Assembly (NCBI GenBank): GCA_904066235.2
Contig: CAJFCV020000002.1
Coordinates: 3,286,001-3,350,000, forward strand
Direction: 5' to 3'
DNA length: 64,000 nt
Source: Bursaphelenchus xylophilus
Taxonomy: Eukaryota; Nematoda; Chromadorea; Rhabditida; Aphelenchoididae
The notes beneath the pieces were generated by a model. It worked only from the letters and a program-made list of their open reading frames with translations. It was not told where the DNA came from and made no database searches. Below, in pieces: positions 1 to 11,944 of the stretch. Each line of letters begins with the position of its first letter. The stretch's first letter is position 1. The position numbers and the translations under genes were made by a program.

Positions 1-495
1 GTCGACTTCATTTTTCCCGGCAAACTCATAAAATCATCAAAAACCCCAAATTTGAGTTTGGAAATAAATATTTAAAAGCGCGCCACTAATTTTAACACCC
101 AAAAAGACAGTTCGTTGCAAGTCATTCCACAACGAAAACCATCCATCCAGCCTGCTCCTTCTCCCCTCTCTTTTCTCGGGTTGCGCGGCGGATAATTGGA
201 TTGCGCAACATGTACAAAAGACGGCTGTGGACGGGATGGGGAGAATTGAACACCTTTTGTTAATTCCCACTTTTTCTCTCTTCCATTGCGGTGGTCGCAA
301 CTCCCGGCGTTTTTCGCGGATTTTTTTTGGGGGGAGATCGCGACGGAAACGGAGTCGTTCGACGGGGAATCGCTCGAAGAAAATGCAGGGATCGCTCTGA
401 ACAGTTGGACTGTAATGGGAGAGAGGTGGGGAAACGGGGAAACAGAGGCGATGAATTTGATGAGAAATCAAGGCAGAGGCAATATGTGTTATATT

Positions 496-935
496 ATCAG
501 TTTGTCGGGAAAACATGAGCACTTTGTCGCTGCGCCAATCCTCGTCGCTGAAGTGAAAAGCGATTTGATTTTGCCGCGACACAATCTATCTTTCTTGATG
601 GCCATCTCCATCAAGAAGCTTCGGCGAGCCGTCAGAAAGCGTTAATGGGCGATTCCAAGACGCGATGAGCCACATTATTTTCAAGACAGATTGATAGACC
701 TCCGTCCAACAAACCGGAGGTCTATCAATCTGTCGGGAAAATAATGAGTACTCAATTTCCATCAACCTGTCGGGAAAATAATGAGTGCTCTGTTCGCAGT
801 TCGCCGTGCCCATCGCGTCGCTGAACTGAAAAGAAATTTGATTTTTCCGACACAATTCGAACAGTTGCCTCGACGGCGATGCGATTTTCGATGCGACAGA
901 ATACCCATTATTTTCATGACAGACTGATATTAGTC
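496..935. repeat. Compound cluster of family-A and family-B MITE ends
   Basis: A family-A half (496-640), a family-B 3' half (640-706), a short inverted CTATCAATCTGTCGGGAAAAT and a nearly full family-A copy (764-935, minus orientation) follow one another. Repeated insertion into like sequence best explains this. A truncated family end also lies at 5-30. Confidence 0.6.
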
Positions 936-942
936 CGTTCGC

Positions 943-1015
943 AAAGCCGCTGGAGTGATTTTTGGCGTTTGCGCTGTGCAGAAAACTCAGGGTGCAGGCG
1001 ACAGACTGCACCTTA
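943..1015. repeat. Family-C repeat, partial
   Basis: GTCCGTTCGCAAAGCCGCTG and GGCGTTTGCGCTGTGCAGAA mark one end of the GCACNGTGC family. Confidence 0.45.
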
Positions 1016-1162
1016 AGTTTTTAGCCTATTGTACGATGCGAAATGCTATAGATTGCCCAATTTTCACAGGGATGACGCTGAAATCACCGCCGCAACTTTT
1101 CGAACTGAACAGTTGCCAACTTTCGATCTAAAAATATCTGGCGTTTCTGCAAAACGCGATAT

Positions 1163-1278
1163 CAGTTTGTCGGAAAAATAATGAGAACTCTATCGCATCG
1201 TAAGCCGCATCGCCGCACTAGCGATGCGATTTTCGCCGCAACATTGTGCTCGTTATTTTCCCGACAGACTGATAATAT
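1163..1278. repeat. Family-A MITE, internally deleted
   Basis: Ends TATCAGTTTGTCGGAAAAAT and CGTTATTTTCCCGACAGACT flank a shortened centre (GCATCGCCGCAC). It is 116 bp against about 160 bp for full copies. Confidence 0.7.
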
Positions 1279-1279
1279 T

Positions 1280-2030
1280 TATTTCTACCATAGTGAAAAA
1301 AGTGTAGAGCTGCTCCAAAATGCCTCAAAGTTAATTTTTGACGCATCTGAAATTGCAAAATTAATGCAAAACGTCATGAAATATCACGTTTAGAATAACC
1401 CTCAATTACGCACAAAAATAAACACAAAAAATCGATTTAAACATTAAAATACGACGGTTCGAAAAATGGCTGAAAATCTTCAAAATTAACAAACCAAGCT
1501 TTTAGACATCAAAAGAATCAAGGAAACCGCAAAATTCAATCAAAAAACTTGACAAAAACAAACCCCAAGAGGCTGAAACTCCCGCCGCACGTGCTTTGAA
1601 GCCCGCTTTTCATACCTTTTCGTAAAGCCCACAGCAGCAAAATTCCTTCAGAACTTGGGGCTTCCGGTCCAAATGTTTGTTTAGAACGGAGCGAAACACG
1701 AGGAAACTCGGGAAAAATTTAAAATTTTCAGGCCAAACGCCCAAAGACCACGTAAAAAGTTGTGGCCAGAAATGGATCAAAATGTGGAAATGGACTTTTA
1801 CACTTGTAAATAATAAATGTAGGCGTGTCAAATGGGTTCATTATAAATTTAGAAGACAAAAAAAATAAAAAAATAGAATTTTTGGTGAAAAAAAAACAAA
1901 AAAAAAATTTGGTATTTTGCTTGAAAAATTTGGACTTGACTCGAAATAAAATGTGATTGTAAAATTACACTTCAATTCCCTACAAAAAAAATTGGTTACC
2001 AGAAGAGCAAAATTTTTTAGCTAGCAGCTA
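1280..2030. other. No gene recognised
   Basis: AT-rich DNA with poly-A tracts (1840-1910). Short frames have no protein-like composition, and no repeat family was identified. Confidence 0.5.
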
Positions 2031-2034
2031 CCTT

Positions 2035-2215
2035 GTCACGCTCAGCTCTTCATTAAATTTTGCACACTCACCGGGCATAGGCCACATAGCAAATACTACA
2101 AATTTTAGCTCACGCTTTGACGGGCCAGCAGAGATATATTCAATAATTGGCCAAGAGAGTATGCAAAATGCGGAGAGCGATCACAGAAAAAATTCTATTT
2201 AGCCGGAAGGACGAT
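2035..2215. repeat. Family-D repeat, one arm
   Basis: CACGCTCAGCTCTTCATTAA, GGGCATAGGCCACATAGC, TTTTAGCTCACGCTTTGACG and AATGCGGAGAGCGATCACAG follow the family-D order. Confidence 0.5.
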
Positions 2216-2439
2216 TTGTAAATTGAGAGGTGTAGTATAGTGTTATTGTAAGTGCAATGGGCACAGAAACGCTTGAAGAACCAAAAAAAAATTGAAAATA
2301 TTATAAAAACAAAACAAAAAAGAAAAGATTTTTTTTTTGATTTTTTTGGTTGAAACATCTTGGACTTGATTAGAAATAAAGTGTAAATGTAAAATTATAT
2401 TGCTGTAAGTGTATGTAAAATACCTCAAAATAGGTCATA

Positions 2440-2590
2440 ACCTATTCTAGGACCCGATCAATCTTATTATTTCTACTAAATAAGCTTCTCCTAGCCTCCT
2501 TCAAGAATTTAACGACGAATCGAGGCGATCCATAGTATCGTTGACCCGACCTATCGCTGTCCAAAAAATCGTAGTGCCCGCAGACTCTTT
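2440..2590. repeat. Family-F repeat, partial copy
   Basis: CTTATTATTTCTA, CTCCTAGCCTCC and GATCCATAGTATCG..GACC occur in the same order as at 10605-10710. No gene is present. Confidence 0.45.
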
Positions 2591-2830
2591 TCAGCCTTTT
2601 TTCTCACTGCACCGTGCATGTTGCGCGACGCTAACCTTTTCGAAACATTTCGCACTTTGCAATTTTTTCGCACGCCCAAAATGGCGCCGTCTCAATTGAG
2701 AAAACTTTGCGTCGCTGCGATATTGCATTTGCACGGTGCAAAAGATCAAATGCTGGCCGCAAAAAGGGATTTTTTGCACGGCGTGACCATGACAAAAAGT
2801 CTATGCACTTTTGAAAAAGCCTATTAGTAC
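2577..2830. repeat. Family-C repeat (GCACNGTGC palindromes)
   Basis: A foldback from GCAGACTCTTTTCAGCC to AGTCTATGCACTTTTGAAAA with TGCACCGTGCATG and TTTGCACGGTGCAAAA inside. Short frames on both strands are by-products of the palindrome. Confidence 0.55.
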
Positions 2831-2834
2831 AAAG

Positions 2835-3625
2835 TTGATGCGAAATCGGACCCTCTAACCTGACAAACTTGCCGAGTCAGCAAATTTGGGAGCCTCTCAC
2901 GACAAAAAACAACCTTTTCCCACCAAAAAATTCGTTGCAACAAAATTTGGCGAGCGTGAAATTACTCTCCGCAACATCCTCTCCGCTCCCCCATTCAATT
3001 CTTTCCACCCCCTCCGCACCTTAAGAAAGTCCTTTTTCTCCAATTTTTTCGTGTTCGAAACCCTCGAAATGCGTGGAAGAACACTTTGCGACGAAAGAGA
3101 ACCGAGCGTCGAGAGAGAAACGAGAGATTTTTGGGACATGGCGATGTACTGGGAACGTCACCGGAATGGATTGAATTTCGGCTAGACGAGCTGTAACGGC
3201 AAAGGGCTATGGGAAATTTTTTTAAATTTAGATTTTTTCAAGTTCTGCCGCGCACTATGGAAAAAATTATTTGTCGATGCGAAAAAAATCTGTAAAAATA
3301 AGCAGAAACTTATTTTTGGACCTTCTAGATTATTTTATCATCGCGATTTTTTCAATTAAAATTTTTAAATCTTTAAAAAATCAATTTTCGGAAAATCTCA
3401 ATTTTCCCCCAAAATTTTTTTTTCAAAAGCAGGTAAAAACGTAGAAAAACGCTAAAAATAGATAGCAGAAAACATAATCCCCTCGAAAATATCCGGTTAC
3501 CCGCGCAACGATACCCAACCGAAATCGTAAGTGCACTTTAAGGCCTCATCGACTAATCATCGTAGCGTTTGGTGAGCCAAGACCACCAGACGCCTTTTTT
3601 GGATATGTGATATTCATTTGTAAAT
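2835..3625. other. No gene recognised
   Basis: 2886-3185 has a 99-codon frame without paralogue, splice or domain support. 3215-3480 is A/T-rich low complexity. Confidence 0.45.
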
Positions 3626-3629
3626 TCTA

Positions 3630-4195
3630 TTTAATATGCTTCTTCAAGAACATAGACTTTTTTCACGTCGCAACGTGCCTTTTGAAATTTTTCCGCACAG
3701 TGCGGGCTTTTCAAAAAATTTTGCACTGTGCATTTTCATCCATTGCACGAGATCATTTAGAAATGTCGCAGCGACGCATTTGAAATGGCTTTTTGTTGCA
3801 TCGTGCAAGCGGCTCTTCGGTTGCACAGTGCAAAATTTCCAATGCACAGTGCGAAAAGACGGGTTTTGTACGGTGCGCTCCCGCGATGAAAAATCTATGG
3901 AATTTTGAAAAAAACCGTCGTACTACTGGTTGCAGAAAGTGCGTAGACTTCTTTCAGCCTTTTTTGCAACGCACAGTGCATGGTTGCGCGACACTATCTT
4001 TTTCGAAACATTTTGCACCGTGCAATTTTTAATTTTTTTGCCTACAAAAATTCGCGCCCGCTCCGTTGAGAAATCTTGCGTTGCTGCGATATTGCACTTG
4101 CACGCTGCAAAAGTTCAAATGCACGCCGCAAAAAACGGTTTTGTGCACGGTCGGCCCGCGACAAAAAGTCTACGCACTTTTCGTAACGACTAGTA
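3630..4195. repeat. Two family-C repeats side by side
   Basis: 3630-3912 begins CTTCTTCAAGAACATAGACT and 3915-4195 ends AAAAGTCTACGCACTTTTCG. Between them are GCACAGTGC, GCACTGTGC and GCACCGTGC units (for example near 3692, 3823, 3844, 3970). No gene is present. Confidence 0.55.
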
Positions 4196-4602
4196 AGGAA
4201 GTCGCAAAAGATAATTTCAAACACCGCAAGAGTCAAAAGTCGGGCCAAGATTAATCTCCGAACAACGAAACCCTTCTACAACGATTAAAAAATCTTTCGG
4301 TTCCATGCGATTTGTTCATATCCCTTTTATATAATTAATCAAAGTTGTTGCCATTACTAATTTAATGGACCCGTAAAGCTCGCGCGCAAGCAACAGCCCC
4401 GTTAACGATCCGTTATTATCCCCCCTCTCACCAAGAAATTTCCGTCGGGAGCTCTCGTAAAGAACAACAGAAGAGCAAAGGAAAAAAGGTCGCCCTGCAA
4501 ATTGCCGTTGCACGAATCCGTACAATTGAAGCGCAGTGGCTGCAAATCAAAGACTTCGAATTTGGAAATGACCGAGAAAGAGCTGAATTTTTTTAGAAAT
4601 TG

Positions 4603-4762
4603 CTATCAGTCTGTCGGGGAAATAGTGAGCACTCTGCCGCATCGAAAATCGCATTGCCGAGGAGAAAATTAATTGTATCGCGACAAAAATCAAATTGCTT
4701 TTCATTACAGCGACGCAATTGGCACAGTAACAATGTGTTTATTATTTTCCCGGCTGAACGGA
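4603..4762 (+). repeat. Family-A MITE
   Basis: Full-length copy: CTATCAGTCTGTCGGGGAAA, CGCATCGAAAATCGCATT, the AATTGTATCGCGACAAAA core, CAAATTGCTTTTCATT, and a mutated right end. Confidence 0.75.
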
Positions 4763-4984
4763 TTAGGATTACATAGAGTAAAAAAAAGCTTTTACAGCGA
4801 TTTTGGCATGCTAGGGAGGCTTTTTAAACCCCCGTCTGCTCGGTGTAAAATAAGTGCAGTTAGTGTGGCACAAAGTTCTTTTCGATTGGCCATTTCCAAA
4901 AAGTAAATAACGGTAATGCAAAAAACGTTCTTTCCGCGACTTCCGGCGGCTCTATCTCCCCGAAATTTGAACTACAAAGTAGAC

Positions 4985-5645
4985 TTTTTTGTCGTCTAGT
5001 TTGGTGAGACTTGGCACAGACTGGTTCAAGATGCGACATTCAGATTTTTTCTGAATCGGCCAAGCCTCAATGCTTGAAAATCTTAGCTCGCGCTTTGCAA
5101 CAGCGGCAGAGCTATTTTAACGGTCCCCACGGCGAGAGAGTACGCGAAACGCAGAGAGCGGTCAGAGAAAAAAATAGTTTTTGGCCTTATCTCTGATAGT
5201 GTGGCAAGGGAAAAAGTGAATCTTTTTTTTTGTCACCTACGCCTCTGAAAGTCCCGATTGTTTCTGCAGAACGCGGGAGAGAAATTTCGCGTAAAAGGGA
5301 TATTTAGCTCGAAATTTTGGCAAAAATGTGGCTATTTTTTCAATTTTTGCGTCAAAAGTTTCATTCCGATCTCTATCGTAGAAGGTCATTTTTTGCACAG
5401 AAATTTCTTTTTCACGCAAAACTAGCAAAGATATCGCCAAAAAGTAATTTTTTTCACTGTCCGCACTCCGCGTTTCGCCTACTCTTTCAACCGCAATGAT
5501 CGTTGAATATTTCGGCTCTCCCAGCAAGCGACAAGCTAGAATTCTCAAGAAATGACATGAAACCTATGCCCAAGTCGTATGCCAAATTTAACAAGAATCT
5601 GAGCGTCGCGCTTGGAGCACTTCCCTCGCAAAGGCACATAATAAT
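4985..5645. repeat. Family-D foldback
   Basis: One arm has ATGCGACATTCAGATTTTTT, TTAGCTCGCGCTTTGCA and GAAACGCAGAGAGCGGTCAG. The other has CCGCACTCCGCGTTTCGCC, GCGACAAGCTAGAATTCTCA and CTGAGCGTCGCGCTTGGAGC. No gene. Confidence 0.6.
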
Positions 5646-5649
5646 TTCC

Positions 5650-6040
5650 GACTTAACCCGCAATAAATCACCTGAAACACTTGAAACACATTCAATGCCC
5701 GCCCCTCGCTCATCAATCACGAGTTTCACTTCTTCTTCGCCCCAACCACACCTCATTAGAGGCCGCAAATCAGGCTGACAAAGGTGGAGCGGAGCGCCAC
5801 TCCGACGCCGGCTCTCGAGTGCATATAATTTGCGGCGAAAAAGTGGGGGTTTTAAACTCCTGCTCACGTCAAAAAAGTCATGGGAAAACGCAAAAATGCG
5901 TCCTGCGGGAGACTGGCTCCATTAACAGGCCTAATTTGGGCACACAACGGCGGGAACTGGGCGCAAAAGTAATTCAGAATTGGACCTGATGATTCGTCCG
6001 GCTTGTAATTGTCTTTGCTTGAAAAGTACTGTGAAAGTAC
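5650..6040. other. No gene recognised
   Basis: Frames of up to 126 codons overlap on both strands. They run into repeat sequence at 5487-5645 and show no recognisable motif. Confidence 0.4.
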
Positions 6041-6045
6041 TATTG

Positions 6046-6240
6046 GCTTGTCGGGAAAATAATGAGCACTGCGCCAATCGCGTTGCTGAACTGAAAAGCA
6101 ATTTGATTTTGTCGCAACACAATTCATGTTCTCGGCGGCAACGCGATTTTCAATGCGATAGAGTGCTCATTATTTTCCCGACAGACTAAAATCAGTTTGT
6201 CGAGAAAATAATGTGAACCAATATTACAATGTGGATTTGC
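6046..6240 (-). repeat. Family-A MITE followed by a partial family-B end
   Basis: 6046-6188 is a family-A copy in the minus orientation (TTGTCGGGAAAATAATGAGC to CATTATTTTCCCGACAGACT). It is followed at once by ATCAGTTTGTCGAGAAAATA and GGATTTGCCGCAGCAA, a family-B left end. Confidence 0.7.
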
Positions 6241-6244
6241 CGCA

Positions 6245-7135
6245 GCAACATAGCTCGCGTCGTACACTTTATAAAAATATATACATTGTATACAATGATT
6301 GAGAGAATTTTAGAATAGAATACTACAAAATAAAGATCGCCTTTCATGGTAACTTCCTTTCACAAACATTACATGTATTCAATCTATTCTATGTGGCAAA
6401 CAACGCAAGTGGGGCTCGGATGATGACATTTTGACAAAAATAACAAAATTCAACATTCTTATTGTGTTATAATATAAGAGGGGGTACAGTAAAGCATTTT
6501 GCCAGAGTTTTCAAAAAAAAAGAAAAAAATGTTAAAGCAAGGTTTTTTTGTGTGAAAGTTAATTTTGACCAAAGCTTTTCTATTTGCACCTCTGAATTTT
6601 GGTAAGAATGAGTCAAGGCCATAAAAATTTTTGCAACGCTACAAATAACCCATGAGTCACCAATTTAACCCTAATACGGAAATTAATGAGAAAAACTATT
6701 TATTCAGCCGTACATATAAGATTTTTTGGACTTCACTGGGAAAAACGCGGCCTAAAAAATCATAAATAAAAAAGATGACCCTAAAAACTAATCCAAACTT
6801 GTGCCAATTTTGATCAAAATCTGAGCGTCGTACACATCCCTTGTTAATAGTTTCTGTCCAAGAATTAAGATTACAACCAAACCCTAACAAATTTTTGTAT
6901 TTTACCATATATAAGTTACTTCCTATGCTCCAAATAGGATTGGCAAGCGGCTGTAAAGTGTTTCACACAAATATAAAAATCAAAAAATGGGCCTTATACA
7001 AGAATAAAACTACATTTTTAGCCTTTTTTGTAAAAGTTCAAAAAATCAAAAGCATCTTGAAAAAGTAAAATTTACAGGGAAAACTCAAAGTCAGGGCTCA
7101 ATTTTGATAAAAATAGGGACAAATTTATACTATTT
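6245..7135. other. No gene recognised
   Basis: AT-rich DNA. A 70-codon minus-strand frame (6696-6908) and short plus-strand frames show no motif. Confidence 0.45.
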
Positions 7136-7139
7136 TTGT

Positions 7140-7450
7140 CCTAGAGACATGAGCGCTTCCCAGCTTGGACTTTACAAGGAATAAATGAGATTTTTTTGCC
7201 CGGAAGTTGGCAAGAAATTCGCAATTTTTTTGCAAATTTTGTCAAGTGAAGTATCATACATAAATCTACCATAGAGTACCGTGTTCCCACAACAAAAAAC
7301 TTTTTCCGGGTGAAGCTGGCAGAGATATGGCAAAAAATGTTTTTTCTCTGAGCGCTCTCCGCGTTTCGCGTACTCTCTAGGCCGCAAAAGTCGTTTGTTC
7401 TCTCGGCTGCCCCCTGCAAAACGCAAGCTAAGATTTTTAAGAAATCATAT
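7140..7450. repeat. Family-D repeat, one arm
   Basis: TGAGCGCTCTCCGCGTTTCG, CGTACTCTCTAGGCCGCAAA, CTGCAAAACGCAAGCTAAGA and AAACTTTTTCCGGGTGAAGC. No gene. Confidence 0.5.
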
Positions 7451-7454
7451 GTGG

Positions 7455-8595
7455 CCAGTATGATAGAAATTATAGTGAAACCTCTTTTTCCGAACCCTCG
7501 AAAAAAATGTGGAGGAGCGAGAAGCGGGGAAAAAATGGGAAGAAACCCAACCCCTGTCCTCCCGTCCTTGCAGCCAGTATTGAGTTCCCAGGTATTAAAA
7601 TTCAAAAAAAGAGCCTCTGTCACCCCGCTGGAATGACGTCATTGGCAAAGAAGTTTGGTGCGGAGAGGAAATTCCGGAAAAAGGAATTTCTTTCTTTTCG
7701 AAACCCGAAACAATGCAGTCGGACCTGGCCGAAGGAATATCGGCAAAACACAAGTGTGAATATGTCAGAGAAGGTTGAGATTGGTTGTAATTTGTAAATC
7801 GAAAATCAGAAGTGCGGGGAAGCGATGGGAATGAGCCTTGAAGACGGGAAAATTACAGAAAAAATGGGGTAAGGATAGCGTAGGAATTGGGATATCGTGC
7901 GGGCAAGTTGCCAGTGGTCATTAACGGGACTCTATAAACGTCTGAACCGCAAGTTCACGCTTTCAAATTCTTCAAAGTTGGGCCCGCATTTGCGGGCAAC
8001 CACTTTGCGGGCAGCTACGAACTAGCCAACTAGCCCCGACATAATACTACTTGTCTCAAAGAAAATATTTAGCGCTATATCAAAAACACGACGAAACTGT
8101 AAACATAGGAAAATGATTTGCAACTCTTCCCTATCACAAAAAAGTTTGCGTTGACCCGCACGAGAGAGCGCAGCCAGCAAAAGCCTATTGATAAAAACTA
8201 ATTTTTTCAGCAGTTCTGCCCACGTCCTTCAAAATTGGCCACACCCCTTGCCTATTTGAACACACATATATAGCTTGCTTTCATCGTAAAAGTGCACAAA
8301 GATTATTTATTAAAATTGAGTTCGCCTGCATCACCTAAACGAGAGTGCGCAGCCTTCTCTGACCCTCGAATGTGCGCTGTTTACTCGGCAAATAGCCGGT
8401 AAACGAGAGTATTATACGCGCTCTTATCAACATGATAAGAGCGGGTGCGGCCGGAGTAAAAGACGGGCTTTGGTAGCTGGGAACGACTGGTGTTGCACAA
8501 ACTAGAAAAGGAGTGGCAGTTTACGGTCATGGTTAAAAGTTTTAGAGAACAAGGGGATTCATAAGTGAAAGAATAACGAAAAAAGATTATATCAG
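7455..8595. other. No gene recognised
   Basis: Contains CAACCCCTGTCCTCCCGTCC and other unique-looking DNA. Frames of 96-117 codons lack splice partners or motifs. A coding gene cannot be excluded. Confidence 0.4.
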
Positions 8596-8599
8596 TCTC

Positions 8600-8760
8600 T
8601 CCGGAAAGTGCTGAAATGATTTTTTTGCGCGTGCATTGTGCGAAAAAAGTCAGCATGCGAGCGACAGCCAAAAGAAGCCCATTGCATAGTGCAAAAAGCA
8701 GAAGCTTGTGCGCCGCGGCTCCTGCGGCAACCACTAGCTGCCCGGAAAGTGGTTGCCAAA
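8600..8760. repeat. Family-C repeat, partial
   Basis: GTGCATTGTGCGAAAAAAGT, GCATAGTGCAAAAAGC and GTGCGCCGCGGCTCCTGCGG. A GGCCCTGGCC-type repeat follows at 8810-8860 and resembles 60350-60410. Confidence 0.45.
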
Positions 8761-9285
8761 GTGTGGACCCGCCATAGGCATAGTCTGCTTTGGGATTTTC
8801 AAAAATTTCCGGCCCAGGCCTTGGCTAATTTTTTTGATTTTCAGGCCCTGGCCTTTTCCCGGTTTCAAAGAAATTTATATTTCCGAGAATCAATACAATT
8901 TTTCCATTGATAATATAGTACTCGGAAGTGTGAGGTAAAATACGGAGGGACTTCCAAAGTATCATCCCAAAGCAATGGCAAAATTCGAGATAAAATCGCT
9001 CAAAAATACTGCAAGACTAACTATGGAAGCAAAAAATGTGTGATCTTCCAGCCTGAGGCGTTAATCAATACAAATCAAAAGTCAGTCGAAACGTAGCAGA
9101 CAACTTTTACAAAAAACGCATTCCCTTCGATTTGCGCATTCGGCTGGAATAATTGGCTCAGTTTTCCCGTGAATTACACGTTTCCTAATGTTTGATTTCT
9201 TAACCGAAAGTTTCGATGGAAAAACTTACGTTAGCAATATGTCAAATAAAAAACTGTAATTTCAATTGAAAGGCATCAAAAAAAA

Positions 9286-9436
9286 CTATCAGTCTGTTGG
9301 GAAAATAATATGGATTTGTTGCAGCAAAATCCCTTGCTTCTTCGCCAGTCGCACACAAATCGCCAGCTAGCCGTCGTTAAGTGATGATGGGCAATTTCGC
9401 GACGAATCCACATTATTTTCCAGACAGACTGATATA
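9286..9436. repeat. Family-B MITE
   Basis: TATCAGTCTGTTGGGAAAAT then ATGGATTTGTTGCAGCAAAA at the left, and GCGACGAATCCACATTATTT with CAGACAGACTGATA at the right. It has the family-A outer ends but a different core. Confidence 0.75.
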
Positions 9437-9519
9437 GTAGAACCTTTGTAGAAAAAACTCCCATACAACAAAACCTCTCTATAACTAAAAATTTCTTGTT
9501 TTATTTACATTCCAAGTTT

Positions 9520-9735
9520 TATGACTTGGAAGACGAAATGTCACGGAATTTTTGCTCTCCATGGTCGCATAACCTAATTTGGAATAGTTCAAAATAACCC
9601 ATTAGATTGTGAAATAGTGCATCATGAATAGTTCTAAAGTTATTTTTATTTTTTTCAGAGCGTGGTAAGACAAAAAATTTTGTTTTCAGAGCGTGGGAAC
9701 ACGAAAAAAATGTGACATTTCGTCTTCCCAGCCGT
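9520..9735. repeat. Foldback repeat, GACTTGGAAGACGAAATGTC ends
   Basis: ACTTGGAAGACGAAATGTCAC (9523-9543) pairs with GTGACATTTCGTCTTCCCA (9710-9728). The centre has two GAGCGTGG direct copies. No gene is present. Confidence 0.5.
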
Positions 9736-9753
9736 AAAAGTGAGATCAAAATG

Positions 9754-9872
9754 TGTCAGTCTGTCGGGAAATTAATTAGGACCCTGCCGAATCGAAAACA
9801 TTGCCGCCAAGAAAATGAATTGTGTCGCTCGCGGCAAAATCAAATTGCTTTCCACTTTAGCGACGCGTCAAC
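9754..9872 (+). repeat. Family-A MITE, 3' truncated
   Basis: Left end GTCAGTCTGTCGGGAAATTA and the core AATTGCTTTCCACTTTAGCG are present. The right end is missing after GACGCGTCAACATT. Confidence 0.65.
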
Positions 9873-10254
9873 ATTCAAATTTTTGTTGCAGTTTTTAATC
9901 AGGAAAAATTCCGTAATACTGTGTAATACTCTAAAATATTTTGCAAATGGTCGTGACTTGTGACAAAAAACCGACAAAAGGATCTTGTGTTATGTACTTT
10001 GCAACGAAACAGATAAGTGAGAAAAAGAAAAATGTATCGAATCTTTAAAGGCGTTGAGACAATGGGCGACAAAAAAGTTGGCAAATGACAAAAGAAAAGG
10101 ACTAACAGTAAGTAACTTCTAGGAGCAAAATACAGAAAACAAAAAGAACCTTATCCTATGATCCCGAATGAGTAATTCATTGATTTTTTTGGGAAAATCA
10201 CGACCCGGAATTCGCTACCGAAGGGATCAGCCCGGCCAGAGTAGTAACTTGAAG

Positions 10255-10440
10255 TAAACCAGATGCGACGCTCAGATTTTCTTTAAATTTTGCGCACGCT
10301 TCTGGCATAAGATCACTTATCAATCCCTGAAAGTTTTAGCTCCCGCTTTCCAGGGAGAGCCTAGATCTTCAACGGTATTTTCGGCGGAGAGAGTACGCAA
10401 AACGCGGAGAGCGGTGAGGGAGGATAAAGCCATGTTTTAG
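10255..10440. repeat. Family-D repeat, one arm
   Basis: GATGCGACGCTCAGATTTTC, TTTTAGCTCCCGCTTTCCAG and AAAACGCGGAGAGCGGTGAG. Confidence 0.5.
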
Positions 10441-10444
10441 CTCG

Positions 10445-11350
10445 ACGCGTCGGCGGAGGCTCGGCGGTGACTTGGCGAAGACTTGCAATATGTGCATCTT
10501 TTCTAATTTTAGGTTTTACTAAATAGATTTCCTTACCCTAAGTCTACTTCTACCGTATGATTTTATGATATAAAAGGTTATGAAACAAAAATTTGGACCC
10601 AAATTACTCTTATTATTTCTAACAATTGCGCCTTCTCCAAGCCTCCCCCATGCATACACCGACGCAATCCATAGTATCGCCGACCGGAACCGTCGCTGAC
10701 CCGAAAATTCGTGGTGCCAATAAAACATTGAAAAAACTCTATTAAAAATTCATTGTCATCTTTGGCATGTCGAACTGTAAGCCTGTCTTACCATAATTCC
10801 CACCTGAAAACCCCGTTTCCGCCGTAATATTACGGCGCGAACCAAACGAACACATTATATTAAATAAAATAATTGCCCCATTGTTGGGCTCAATTTGAAA
10901 GGACGACCACAAGAGGCCGGTGAAAAGAATTTCAAATGCCCATTGTTGGGTTTAAGCATCAAAAACCACCTTATTTTGGAGTGTTTTTATTAGGTGAATG
11001 CACTTTTTTGGGTTTGGGTAACATGTTGTTTCCAAAAAGGGAATTTTTAACGAATGCACCCGTGAACACGCGGAATTCCCGTGCACAAACGGTGGATAGG
11101 AAGGGTTTATGTTGGTGACGTTGAAAACAGAGGAGTTCAAAAAGCTCAAAGGGTGGATTGGAAGGTTCAAGGGGCGCTATAACTTTTCGGGTCAGCAACA
11201 GTTGTAATTAGTAGAAATAATAATATTGATCGGATCCTAGGATAGCTTCAGTTGTCATATTGCAAGTCTTCGCCAAGTCTCCGCCGAGCCTTCGCCGATT
11301 GTCCGCCAACCATTCGCCAAGACTCGTACGCACTTCCTACAACCTTTTTT
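10445..11350. repeat. Family-F foldback element with TCTTCGCCAAG ends
   Basis: GGCGGAGGCTCGGCGG...GCGAAGACTTGCAATATG (10449-10492) pairs with CATATTGCAAGTCTTCGCC (about 11255-11275) and the following CCGCCGAGCC. Inside, TTATTATTTCTAACAATTGC is inverted near 11195-11225. The short minus-strand frames here are not gene-like. Partial copies occur at 2440-2590 and 54165-54480. Confidence 0.55.
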
Positions 11351-11702
11351 TGGGTATCTACTACTGCCCCACCGCAAAGATACGACCGAAAAATGACGTC
11401 AGACAGAGCTCATTGAGTATAAGGAAATAAAAATTAAAAAAGTCTAATAAATTCCAAAATTAAAGAAAAAATGAAAAAAAAGATGAAAAACTGTACGTTG
11501 AATAACTCTCAAACGGAATGTTGCCTAAACAAACATTGGGCGAAATTTTTTTAGAACTAAAATGTAAACAGATATTCCCTCGTTCCTCGCCGGATATTTG
11601 AATAAAACTATTGAATTTCACGGTTGATATATCGTGTCAAAATTTACATAACATAACAGTGAAAATCTCTGTAAAAAGAATCGCACAAAAAAACTATTTG
11701 TT

Positions 11703-11804
11703 ATATAAACCTGTCGGGCCAGCCGCAGCCGCATGTCGCAAACCGATGAGAGGCGCTTCTAAAGCGCGGCGAATCCACGTTATTTTCTCGACAGACAGAT
11801 AATA
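11703..11804. repeat. Family-B MITE, shortened
   Basis: CCTGTCGGGCCAGCCGCAGC at the left; GCGGCGAATCCACGTTATTT and CTCGACAGACAGATAATA at the right. Confidence 0.6.
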
Positions 11805-11944
11805 TTATACAATTTTTCTCTTCTCTTTTTCTCGTTCTTCTCTTTTTCTCGCACGGGCCGCTGCGACTTCCCGTTTTTGCACTAGCGACGTCCACTTTCT
11901 TTACGTCGCGCTGCGACGTCGGCAAAAAAATCTGCGGACTTTAT

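Noticed and set aside
1181..1393. Many short frames containing LFSRQTDN-, ENNEHC- or NCVATKSNCFSLQ-like peptides throughout the window
   Set aside because: These are translations of family-A and family-B MITEs, recurring in several frames and both strands; they are not genes.
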